64,000 nucleotides of DNA from Rhizobium sp. BT04 (GTDB taxonomy: Bacteria; Pseudomonadota; Alphaproteobacteria; Rhizobiales; Rhizobiaceae), in the NCBI RefSeq assembly GCF_030053135.1, contig NZ_CP125652.1, forward strand, positions 2,619,001 through 2,683,000, written 5' to 3'. The position numbers and the translations under genes are program-made. Positions 1 through 7,386 of the stretch are shown one piece after another. Under the pieces are notes generated by a model. It was not told the DNA's origin, ran no database searches, and saw only the letters and a list, made by a program, of their open reading frames with translations. Numbering within the stretch: the stretch's first letter is position 1; the number at the start of each line of letters is the position of its first letter.

Positions 1-905
1 GTGGTTAGATCGTCCCAGAGGGTTTCCAGCGCCGCCGTCAGGCTGTCGTCCTTATATTCGGTGGCGATGTCGGCCATGCCGGAATAGAGGTACATGGCGC
101 GCACCGCGTGGCCGACGACCTTTGTCTGCGCGCGCACCGGCTGGTGCGCCTGGCCATATTCATAGGTCTTCTGATGGAAGTCGGCGGCGCTCCGGCCGTC
201 GCGAGCGGCCTCGGCCGTGAAAAAGTGCGGCTCGGAGCCGCGTTCGTCGATGAAGTATTTCGACAGGTCGAGATATTTCTGCTCGCCCGTGACACGGGCG
301 AGCTTGACCAGCGCCAGTTCGATTTCCTCATGGCCGCAATAACCGGGGATCTGGCCTTCGCCATGGCCGAAGATCTTGATCATGTAATCGGCAAAGCGGC
401 ACATGATGTCGAGCAGTTTGCGCTTGCCGGTCGCCTGATAATAGGCGACCGCGGCCTCCATCAGATGGCCGGCGCAATAGAGCTCGTGATGGTCGCGCAG
501 GTTGGTCCAGCGGCGGGCGGGCTCGACGCGCTGGAACCAGGCGTTCAGATAGCCGTCCTTGTCCTGCAGTCTCTCATACATGTCGATGATTTCGTCGGCG
601 CGCGCCTCCAGCTTCGGATTCGGCCGGCGATAGAGCGAATAGGCGATGGTCTCGATCGACTTGCCGAGGTCGGAATCCCAGAACATCTGCGTCGTCCCGC
701 CCCAGGGCTGAATGGGAATGACGACACCGGGGCTCGGCTGGTTGACGTCGATCGCCTTCAGCATGCCGGCCTCGACGCAGCGGTCGAGCAGGGTTTCGGC
801 AGTGGAATTGCAGATGGCGTCCTGCCATTTGCCCCAGAAGCCGCCGAGCTCGACATCGGGAACGGCGACGGGACGAAACTGGCGGTCATTGGCTGATTTG
901 GTCAT
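1..905 (-). CDS. Glycoside hydrolase family 127 (beta-L-arabinofuranosidase-like), 3' part missing
   Basis: Partial gene cut by the window edge; 301 residues of the N-terminal part are visible, starting MTKSANDRQF. It contains FWGKWQ, CNSTAETLLDRC and the block HELYCAGHLMEAAVAYY, which I recognise from the DUF1680/GH127 family. These enzymes release L-arabinofuranose from oligosaccharides or glycoconjugates using a zinc-bound cysteine in the C-terminal half, which lies outside this window. No signal peptide is visible, so it probably acts in the cytoplasm on imported sugars. It is the last visible gene of an operon with two sugar permeases, a binding protein and a LacI regulator; the permease stop is only 20 bp upstream. 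The family call is fairly safe, the exact substrate is inferred. Confidence 0.82.
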   Translation of the reverse strand, partial: MTKSANDRQFRPVAVPDVELGGFWGKWQDAICNSTAETLLDRCVEAGMLKAIDVNQPSPGVVIPIQPWGGTTQMFWDSDLGKSIETIAYSLYRRPNPKLEARADEIIDMYERLQDKDGYLNAWFQRVEPARRWTNLRDHHELYCAGHLMEAAVAYYQATGKRKLLDIMCRFADYMIKIFGHGEGQIPGYCGHEEIELALVKLARVTGEQKYLDLSKYFIDERGSEPHFFTAEAARDGRSAADFHQKTYEYGQAHQPVRAQTKVVGHAVRAMYLYSGMADIATEYKDDSLTAALETLWDDLT

Positions 906-925
906 GGGCTCGACTTTCTCTAGGA

Positions 926-1789
926 TCATTTCACCGCGCCGGCCATCAGCCCGCGCATGTAGTAGCGTTGCAGGAGCAGGAAGACGATCAGGCAGGGGAT
1001 CGTCATGACGACGACACCGGCCTGCACCGCTCCCCAGTTGATGGCGCCGAGCCGTCCGGCGCGAACCGCCGTCATCAGCACCGGCAAAGTGTATTTCTCG
1101 TTGCTGGAAAGCAGCACGAGGGCGGCCAGAAACTCGTTCCAGGCATTGAGGAAGGCAAAGATCGCCACCGTCGCGACGCCGGGAAGCACCAGCGGCAACA
1201 GAACCCGGACCAAGAGCCTGAGGTCGCGCGCGCCGTCGATGCGCGCGGCCTCTTCGATCTCCTTCGGCACCGCATCGAAGGCGTTGCGCATCATGAAGAC
1301 CGAGAAGGGCAATTGCAGCGTTACATAGACGAGCGTCAGCCCGAGCAGCGAGTTGTTGAGGCCGAGCTTTGCCAGGATGATGAAGAGCGGCGTCAGGATC
1401 GACTGGAACGGGATCATCAGCGTCGCGATGATCAGCACGAAGAGCGCATTCTTCATCGGGAAGCGATACCGCGAGAAACCGTAGCCGGCGAGCAGGCTGA
1501 CGGCGACGGTCAGCACCACGGTGGCGATCGAAACGAACAGCGAATTGATCATGTGCCGCCAGATGCCGGCGCCGAACGTATCGAGCAGCGCATAGGCATC
1601 GAAGCTGACGCCTGAGGTCGGCCATGGCGGCAGAGGCGGCAGGCTGGCCTCGGCGCCCGGCCGGAAGGAGGCGAGCAGCGTAATCACGAAGGGCGCGAGA
1701 AAGAAGATCGAGATGACGATGCCGGTGAGATGATAGGCCGATTTCGTCCGGATCGCCTTGCGGGCGCGACGTTCCCTTGAGGTGCTCAT
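926..1789 (-). CDS. Carbohydrate ABC transporter permease (MalG/UgpE type)
   Basis: 287 residues with about six hydrophobic segments. The EAA loop is visible as EEAARIDGARDLRLLVRVLLP, the site that contacts the ATPase, and the protein ends with the LLQRYYMRGLMAGAVK tail typical of CUT1 inner-membrane permeases. Its start overlaps the end of the upstream permease by 4 bp (ATGA), showing translational coupling; the two would form a heterodimeric channel. No ATPase gene is visible here, so the energising subunit is either downstream beyond the window or a shared MsmK/UgpC-type protein. The cargo is inferred to be an arabinose-containing oligosaccharide from the neighbouring GH127 gene. Confidence 0.9.
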   Translation of the reverse strand: MSTSRERRARKAIRTKSAYHLTGIVISIFFLAPFVITLLASFRPGAEASLPPLPPWPTSGVSFDAYALLDTFGAGIWRHMINSLFVSIATVVLTVAVSLLAGYGFSRYRFPMKNALFVLIIATLMIPFQSILTPLFIILAKLGLNNSLLGLTLVYVTLQLPFSVFMMRNAFDAVPKEIEEAARIDGARDLRLLVRVLLPLVLPGVATVAIFAFLNAWNEFLAALVLLSSNEKYTLPVLMTAVRAGRLGAINWGAVQAGVVVMTIPCLIVFLLLQRYYMRGLMAGAVK

Positions 1790-2703
1790 GGACGCTCCTC
1801 CCCGACGCGCAGCAGCCAGAGCTGCACGATGCTGATGGCCATCAGGATGGCGAGAAGCACAATCGAGAGTGCCGCGCCGTAACCGAGATTGAACGACACG
1901 AAGGACTGGTTGAAGATGTAGTAGACCACCGAGATCATCTTGTTCTGCGGTCCGCCCGCCGTCATGATGTAGAACTGGTCGAAGGCGAGGATCGAACCGG
2001 TGACGGAGACGATCAGCGCCAGTGCGATCGTCTTGCGCATCAGCGGCAGCGTCAGATGCCGGAAACGCTGCCAGCGGCCGGCGCCGTCGATGCGGGCCGC
2101 CTCCGTCAGCTCAGATGGAATGGCCTGCAGCCCGGTCAGCAGAATGATCATGGTGAAGCCTGCGATCTTCCAGACGACCATCACCACGACGGTCAGGAAG
2201 GCGGTGTCGAAGGTCGCAAGCAGATTGGGGCTCTTTTCCAGGAGACCGAGCGCTTTCAAGGCCGGACCGATGAAGCCGCTATCGACATTGGCAAGCCAGA
2301 CCCAGAGCAGCGAGGCGGTGGCAAGGCCGACGACGACGGGCAGGAAGATGATCGTGCGATAGGCGCTGACGAACTGCCGTTCCTTTTCGACGAAAATGGC
2401 CAGCGGAAAGGCGACGGCGAAGATCGCGATGGTGACGATCACGGTGTAATAGGCGGTAAAATTCAGCGCCGTCATGAAACGGGTGTCGTTGATCATGCGG
2501 TAATAGTTGTTGAAGCCGATCCAGCGCGACGCGCCCATCAGCGGCCAGTTGTGCAGGCTCATCCATCCCGTGAAGACAACCGGCATGATGAAGAAGACGA
2601 TGACCAGCGCCATGGCAGGCGCGATATAGGCAAGGCCGCGCCAGTTCGATCTGCGCCGTCGCCTGCGCCGAGGCAATAGTGTCTCTGAACCGGAACCGGT
2701 CAT
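1786..2703 (-). CDS. Carbohydrate ABC transporter permease (MalF/UgpA type)
   Basis: 305 residues from the chosen start [20 protein letters not shown]; the open frame extends upstream, but that part does not look like a permease N-terminus. A strongly basic head precedes the first membrane segment (IAPAMALVIVFFIMP), and about six segments follow. The EAA loop reads ELTEAARIDGAGRWQRFRHL. This is the membrane partner of the downstream MalG-type permease (4-bp overlap). It lies 73 bp after the binding-protein gene, consistent with one operon for sugar import. Confidence 0.9.
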   Translation of the reverse strand: MTGSGSETLLPRRRRRRRSNWRGLAYIAPAMALVIVFFIMPVVFTGWMSLHNWPLMGASRWIGFNNYYRMINDTRFMTALNFTAYYTVIVTIAIFAVAFPLAIFVEKERQFVSAYRTIIFLPVVVGLATASLLWVWLANVDSGFIGPALKALGLLEKSPNLLATFDTAFLTVVVMVVWKIAGFTMIILLTGLQAIPSELTEAARIDGAGRWQRFRHLTLPLMRKTIALALIVSVTGSILAFDQFYIMTAGGPQNKMISVVYYIFNQSFVSFNLGYGAALSIVLLAILMAISIVQLWLLRVGEERP

Positions 2704-2776
2704 CAAACGCTCCGCATCTGTCAATTGAAATTGGCCGGGAAGCTGCCACCGCTCCCCGGCCGCGGCCGAGGGAGAG

Positions 2777-4015
2777 TTATTGGCCGCTATCGATGATCGA
2801 TTGCATTTCCGATTGGGCGCTCGAAAACGCACCGTCGACGTCGTCGCCGAAGATCGCGGCGTTGGTGAAACTTGCCCACGGGCCGTTGGCGCTGTTGATC
2901 AGGTCGTTGAACTGCAGCGTATAGGGCGTCTTGGCGACGGCAATCGCCTTGAGGCCGACCTGCATGCGCGGATCGAGACCCTCCAGCACCTTGTCGGCGA
3001 TATCGCCGCGCGTCGGCAGGCTGCCATATTTAGCCATGATCTTCTGGCCGTCCATCGAATAGATATATTCGAGGAATTCCTTCACCACGTCGATCTTCTT
3101 GGTGCCTTTGGTGACGACGAAGTTGTCGCCGCCGGCAAAGGACGACGGCTTGCCGTCGACGCCGGGAATGAGGGTCACGCCGAAGTTGATGTCGGGATGC
3201 TGGGTCACCAGCGTGCCGATGGCAAAGGCGCCGAGGCTTTGCTGACCGATCTTGCCGTTGGTGAAGGTCAAGAAGTTCGCGCCGTTGTCGCTGGCGGCAC
3301 CCGCCGGCACCAGGTCCTTCTTGACCATGTTGCGGTAGATGTCGACGGCCTTGCGCATCTGAGGCGTATCGAGGGTCGCCGTCTTGCTGTCGGCCGACAG
3401 AATGTCGGTGCCCGCACCCCAGACGAGCGGCGTAAAGGTGAAGATCATGCAGCCGCCGCAGCCGCCGCCGGAGAAATAGAAGCCGTAGGTATCGTCACCG
3501 AGTGCCCGGATCTTCTCCGCATTGGCGGTGATTTCGTCCCAGCTTGCCGGCGCCTTTTCCGGGTCGAGACCGGCCTTCTTGTAGAGATCCTTGTTCCAGG
3601 CGAAGACCGATGTTTCCACAGAGAGCGGCAGGCCGTAAATCTTGTCCTGATAGGTGCCGAGGCGGACATGCGACGGGGACAGCGCGTTGAAATAGGGCAG
3701 CGATTTTGCCCAGTCCGTCAGGTCTTCCAGCTGGCCGGCCGCGGCAAAGGCAGGATTGTAGATGAGATCCATCGACAGGGCGTCGGGCGCCTGTCCGCCG
3801 GCAATTGCCGTCGCATATTTCTGCACCAGCTCGGAGAACGGCACCTCGGTCACCACGACCTTGTTGTCGTGGCTGGAATTATAGGCCTCGACCACCTTCT
3901 TGAAGGAGTCGCCGATCCCCGTGCGAACCCACATTTCGACATTCTCGGCGGCTGACGCGGCCGAAAACAGGCACAAGGTAGCGATGCTGGTCGCCGCCAA
4001 TAGACGCTTGATCAT
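2777..4015 (-). CDS. Extracellular sugar-binding protein of ABC transporter (family 1)
   Basis: 412 residues starting MIKRLLAATSIATLCLFSAA, a Sec signal peptide likely cleaved after ASAA. This start is favoured over an upstream one because a strong Shine-Dalgarno sequence (GGGAGGAG) sits just ahead of it. The mature part has the layout of CUT1 periplasmic binding proteins, including a segment near the middle like NGKIGQQSLGAFAIGTLV. It would deliver the sugar to the two permeases encoded downstream. A cysteine cluster GGGCGGCMIF in the middle is unusual for the family and could form a disulfide. Being in an operon with GH127, an arabinofuranosyl oligosaccharide is a reasonable guess for the ligand. 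Confidence 0.88.
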   Translation of the reverse strand: MIKRLLAATSIATLCLFSAASAAENVEMWVRTGIGDSFKKVVEAYNSSHDNKVVVTEVPFSELVQKYATAIAGGQAPDALSMDLIYNPAFAAAGQLEDLTDWAKSLPYFNALSPSHVRLGTYQDKIYGLPLSVETSVFAWNKDLYKKAGLDPEKAPASWDEITANAEKIRALGDDTYGFYFSGGGCGGCMIFTFTPLVWGAGTDILSADSKTATLDTPQMRKAVDIYRNMVKKDLVPAGAASDNGANFLTFTNGKIGQQSLGAFAIGTLVTQHPDINFGVTLIPGVDGKPSSFAGGDNFVVTKGTKKIDVVKEFLEYIYSMDGQKIMAKYGSLPTRGDIADKVLEGLDPRMQVGLKAIAVAKTPYTLQFNDLINSANGPWASFTNAAIFGDDVDGAFSSAQSEMQSIIDSGQ

Positions 4016-4069
4016 GACACTCCTCCCGATATGGCGCATCTCCCTGCGCCTTTGCTCATTCCCTTACGC

Positions 4070-5116
4070 TCATTCCCCGGGGGCTTTCCCCCCGCATGAC
4101 TGCCGGACGATCAGCCGGCACGGCAATTTCCGCACACCCGGCTCGACAGGCCGTCCTTCCGCGAGCGCCAGCACCGTCAATCCGGCCTGCCGCCCGAGCT
4201 CCTTCAGCTCCATATCCACCGTCGTCAGCGGCGGCCGCGTCTGCGCCGCGACAATCTCCCAATTGTCGAAGCCGATGACCGAAACATCGCGCGGCACATT
4301 GACGCCGCGCTCGCGCAACGCATCCACCGCGCCGCGGGCGATCTGGTCATTGCCGCAGAAGAGCGCATCCGGTTTTTCTCCCGGCCTCTTCCAAAGCTGT
4401 TCGACCGCCTCATGACCCCAGCTTTCCGACCAGACGCCGTAGAGCACCGGTTCGCGGTGACCTGCGACCTCGTGATAGGCGCCGGCCCGTTCGCGCACCG
4501 AAAAGAATTCCTCCGGCCCGGTGATATGCGCGATCCGCCGTCGCCCGGCCTTGACGAGCCATTCCACCGCCAGCCTAGCACCCTGTTCGTCGTCCGAACG
4601 GAAGGTAACGCTGTTCCGCGTCCCCTCCGTGAAGGCGTAGACGACGGGCACAAGCAAATTCGACAGATCGACGGGCAGACGTCTGTCCAGGCGTTTTCCC
4701 GTCGCGATGATGCCGTCGACCTGCTTGTCCAGCATCGCATCGACATGGATCTGGGCTAGCGCCGGATCGTCTTCGATGGCGCAGAGGAAAACCGAAACCC
4801 CATGATCGACGAGAGCGTCCGAAATTCCCGCCATGACAGGCAGCGTGAAACGGCCGTAGGTGTCGTTGGTCAGCAGCCCGATGGTGAAGCTGCGCTTGCT
4901 GAGAAGACCTCTCGCCAGCGCATTCGGCCGATACCCGATTTCGCCGGCGATCCGCTTCACCCGCTCGCGCGTTTCCGCTCCCATCCGGCCGGTATCGTTG
5001 AGAGCCTTCGACGCCGTCGAAATGCTCACCCCGGCAGCCGACGCCACCTCATGGATGGTGATCCTGCCTCTTTTTCCTCCCGATATGTTCAGACCTTCCT
5101 CCTTCTGAAGTGGCAT
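4070..5116 (-). CDS. LacI-family transcriptional regulator of the sugar operon
   Basis: 348 residues from the chosen start MPLQKEEGLN. The N-terminal helix-turn-helix is clear (ITIHEVASAAGVSISTASKA followed by the hinge motif RPNALARGL), and the rest is a periplasmic-binding-protein-like effector domain with the segment SVIGFDNWE near residue 280. The start is uncertain: an ATG 21 bp upstream at 5137 (MLVKAFLM) is in frame and neither has a perfect ribosome site. It is the first gene of the operon and lies 54 bp before the binding-protein gene. Two palindromes at its 5' end are probable operators, so it likely represses its own operon until the imported sugar binds. Confidence 0.88.
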   Translation of the reverse strand: MPLQKEEGLNISGGKRGRITIHEVASAAGVSISTASKALNDTGRMGAETRERVKRIAGEIGYRPNALARGLLSKRSFTIGLLTNDTYGRFTLPVMAGISDALVDHGVSVFLCAIEDDPALAQIHVDAMLDKQVDGIIATGKRLDRRLPVDLSNLLVPVVYAFTEGTRNSVTFRSDDEQGARLAVEWLVKAGRRRIAHITGPEEFFSVRERAGAYHEVAGHREPVLYGVWSESWGHEAVEQLWKRPGEKPDALFCGNDQIARGAVDALRERGVNVPRDVSVIGFDNWEIVAAQTRPPLTTVDMELKELGRQAGLTVLALAEGRPVEPGVRKLPCRLIVRQSCGGKAPGE

Positions 5117-5165
5117 GAGAAAAGCTTTTACCAACATCGATGTCAAGTGAGAAAAGGTTTTCTCA
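5116..5165. promoter_or_regulatory. Two LacI-type operator palindromes at the head of the sugar operon
   Basis: The sequence TGAGAAAAGGTTTTCTCA at 5148-5165 is a near-perfect 18-bp palindrome. A second related site, TGAGAAAAGCTTTTAC, lies at 5116-5131 with a perfect AAAAGCTTTT core. The centres are 33 bp (about three helical turns) apart. A TTGACA hexamer (minus strand, 5146-5141) lies between them and could be a -35 box. The pattern fits cooperative binding by the adjacent LacI protein; binding is inferred. Confidence 0.6.
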
Positions 5166-5421
5166 TGCAATTCGAGCGATGGATCGAGGCGCGGGCTGCA
5201 GCAAGGAAGGTGTAGAAAGAAAGATCGATCCGCGTCAGTCAAGCCGGCTGGCGAGATGCCCGGCCGCGGAGACCGGCGCGGTTTCTCAAAACGGCAGCGC
5301 CGGATGCTCTTGTCCGGGTAAAGCGGATGTGCGGTGGGATCTTGGCGCGCAAATCGAACGCCATCAGGGCCTCTGGTGGAGGCCCTGAATGACGGTTCAA
5401 ACCCAAGCGATCATGAAAATA
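5117..5421. other. Intergenic region between hemA and the lacI-type gene
   Basis: About 305 bp with no convincing gene. It holds the LacI operator pair at its left end and a hairpin at its right end (5364-5388). The middle (about 5170-5360) shows nothing I can assign. Confidence 0.5.
5364..5388 (-). terminator. Perfect 10-bp hairpin after hemA, no T-tract
   Basis: TCAGGGCCTC and GAGGCCCTGA pair perfectly around the loop TGGTG, 34 bp beyond the hemA stop. There is no T-run on either strand, so this is at best a weak intrinsic terminator; it might instead protect the hemA mRNA 3' end. Confidence 0.4.
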
Positions 5422-6636
5422 TCAGGCGACGTGCCTTGCCAATGCGCAGCGCGACCAGAGCGAATGCAGCGCCTCGACCAGATGGGCGATATCGGCATCG
5501 GAATGCAGCGGCGTCGGCGTGATTCGCAGGCGCTCGGTCTTCTTCGGTACGGTCGGATAGTTGATCGGCTGGACATAGACGCCGCAATTGTCGAGCAGCA
5601 GGTCGGAGATCCACTTGCACTTGGCCGCATCGCCGACCAGCACCGGCACGATATGGCTCGGATTGGGCATATGCGGAATGCCATTCTGGTCGAGCAGCGC
5701 CCTCAGTTTGCGGACCCGGTCCTGATGGCGGGCGCGCTCGAACTGGCTGACCTTCAGGTGCTGGATCGAGGCGACGGCGCCGGCGGCCAATGCCGGCGGC
5801 AGCGCCGTGGTGAAGATGAAGCCGGAGGCAAACGACCGGATGAAATCGCAAAGGGCGGCCGATGCGGCGATATAACCGCCCATCACCCCGAAAGCCTTGC
5901 CGAGCGTGCCCTCGATCACCGTCAGCCGGTCCATCAGCCCCTCGCGCTCGGCAATGCCGCCGCCGCGCGGGCCGTACATGCCGACGCCATGGACTTCGTC
6001 GAGATAGGTCATCGCCCCGTATTTGTCGGCGAGATCGCAAATCTCCTTGATCGGGGCGATATCGCCGTCCATCGAATAGACGCTCTCGAAGGCAATCAGC
6101 TTCGGCGCCTTCGGATCGGCGGCCTTGAGCTTGGCTTCGAGATCGGCCAGGTCGTTGTGCTTCCAGATCACCTTGTCGCACTTGGCATAACGGATGCCCT
6201 CGATCATCGAGGCATGGTTGAGCGCGTCGGAGAAGATGACGAGACCGGGGATTTTGGCGCCGAGCGTACCGAGGGCCGCCCAGTTCGATACATAGCCCGA
6301 CGTGAAGATCAGCGCTGATTCCTTGCCGTGCAGATCGGCCAGCTCACGCTCGAGCATGACGTGATAGTGGTTGGTGCCAGAAATATTCCGGGTGCCTCCC
6401 GCACCCGCACCACAGTGGTCGATGGCGTTCTTCATCGCCTCGATCACCTTCGGATGCTGGCCCATGCCGAGATAGTCGTTGGAGCACCAGACCGTGACTT
6501 CCTTTTGGCCATCGGCCGTATGGCGCGTCGCGCGCGGAAAGTTGCCGCGGTGACGTTCGAGATCGGCAAAAACGCGGTAACGGCCCTCGGCATGAAGCCC
6601 GTCCAGCTCGTTTTTGAAAAACGCTTCGAAATCCAT
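5422..6636 (-). CDS. hemA: 5-aminolevulinate synthase
   Basis: 404 residues starting [20 protein letters not shown], the family's usual length. It condenses glycine with succinyl-CoA to 5-aminolevulinate, the first step of heme synthesis in alphaproteobacteria (Shemin pathway), in the cytoplasm. Visible signatures are [13 protein letters not shown] near the N-terminus, the PLP-region segment [17 protein letters not shown], and [12 protein letters not shown], whose lysine carries the PLP cofactor. An ATG one codon upstream (6639) is an alternative start. Its succinyl-CoA substrate is made by the sucAB/lpd genes at the other end of this window. The gene is alone in its transcription unit, bounded by a 323-bp upstream region. 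Confidence 0.97.
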   Translation of the reverse strand: MDFEAFFKNELDGLHAEGRYRVFADLERHRGNFPRATRHTADGQKEVTVWCSNDYLGMGQHPKVIEAMKNAIDHCGAGAGGTRNISGTNHYHVMLERELADLHGKESALIFTSGYVSNWAALGTLGAKIPGLVIFSDALNHASMIEGIRYAKCDKVIWKHNDLADLEAKLKAADPKAPKLIAFESVYSMDGDIAPIKEICDLADKYGAMTYLDEVHGVGMYGPRGGGIAEREGLMDRLTVIEGTLGKAFGVMGGYIAASAALCDFIRSFASGFIFTTALPPALAAGAVASIQHLKVSQFERARHQDRVRKLRALLDQNGIPHMPNPSHIVPVLVGDAAKCKWISDLLLDNCGVYVQPINYPTVPKKTERLRITPTPLHSDADIAHLVEALHSLWSRCALARHVA

Positions 6637-6959
6637 CATATGCTCCAGTATCGCGCGGCCGTTCTTGCCGACCGGACGTCCGCGCGTCAATGCTTACCCT
6701 TTGCTTTACCATCAACTGCGGCAAAAGGACCAGTTTTTTGAATGATTCCAGATAAAAAATCTGCCCGCCGCAATCGATGAAATTGATGCGCCAGATCCGA
6801 CGGAATTGGCCAATCGCGTGAGGCACGGCGACGGCCGGTATCGCAAAAAAATCGGCGTACCGGTGGACAACCCTTTCTTCCGACATAGTTTTCGGTCTAG
6901 CCTGACAAAAAATAAAGGGACGGCCTTTGCCCGCTGGGCAACAACCTCGGAGAGAAAAG
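6637..6959. other. Divergent intergenic region upstream of hemA and the small lipoprotein gene
   Basis: About 320 bp without a supported gene. It must hold the promoters of hemA (minus) and the lipoprotein gene (plus). AT-rich patches occur at 6733-6760 and 6900-6917. I looked for an FNR-type box (TTGATN4ATCAA) and did not find one; no other site is convincing. Confidence 0.4.
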
Positions 6960-7217
6960 ATGAAGAAAGTTGTCATACTCGCATTGATCGGCCTGTCGAT
7001 CGCAAGCTGCACGCCGACCCAGCAGGGCGCCGGTATCGGCGCTGCATCGGGCGCCGTCATCGGCGGCGCGGTCACCGGCAACGTTCGTGGCGCGGCGGTC
7101 GGCGCCGCTATTGGCGGCGTGTCCGGCGCCCTGATCGGCAGCGTCGCCGAACAGCCCGGCCAGTGCTACTATCGCGACCGCTACGGCCGCCGCTACATCG
7201 ATACTTGCCCGCGCTGA
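6960..7217 (+). CDS. Small glycine-zipper outer-membrane lipoprotein
   Basis: 85 residues. The start MKKVVILALIGLSIASC follows a CGGAGAG ribosome site; the segment ends in a lipobox-like SIASC, so Cys17 is probably lipidated. The middle is a glycine-zipper (GAGIGAASGAVIGGAVTGN and a second similar stretch), as in SlyB/YMGG-type envelope proteins, followed by a short basic, tyrosine-rich tail with two cysteines (CYYRDRYGRRYIDTC). Proteins of this type sit in the envelope and may affect membrane integrity, but the exact role is not known. It is followed by a strong terminator, so it is a single-gene unit. Confidence 0.8.
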   Translation: MKKVVILALIGLSIASCTPTQQGAGIGAASGAVIGGAVTGNVRGAAVGAAIGGVSGALIGSVAEQPGQCYYRDRYGRRYIDTCPR

Positions 7218-7245
7218 GAGCGCCAGGCAATCGGCAAACTCAGTA

Positions 7246-7273
7246 AATCCCGGACACAGGTCCGGGATTTTTT
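7246..7273 (+). terminator. Rho-independent terminator of the lipoprotein gene
   Basis: AATCCCGGAC and GTCCGGGATT form a perfect 10-bp stem around ACAG, followed by a run of T. It lies 28 bp after the lipoprotein stop codon and separates it from tamA. Confidence 0.9.
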
Positions 7274-7386
7274 GTGCTAAATTAGCGCGTTGGCAATTTA
7301 AAATGGTACACCCCGCGCGATTTTGCCGCTAAGCTGTTCACGGCTGGGCAACGAAGCTTCATTGTAGGCATAACCAAAAGCGGCGG

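Noticed and set aside
108..896. Plus-strand open frame over the GH127 gene
   Set aside because: Antisense shadow; the minus-strand frame carries clear GH127 motifs.
6640..6959. Possible FNR/FixK box in the hemA promoter region
   Set aside because: No TTGAT-N4-ATCAA match was found; the nearest AT-rich motifs are too degenerate.
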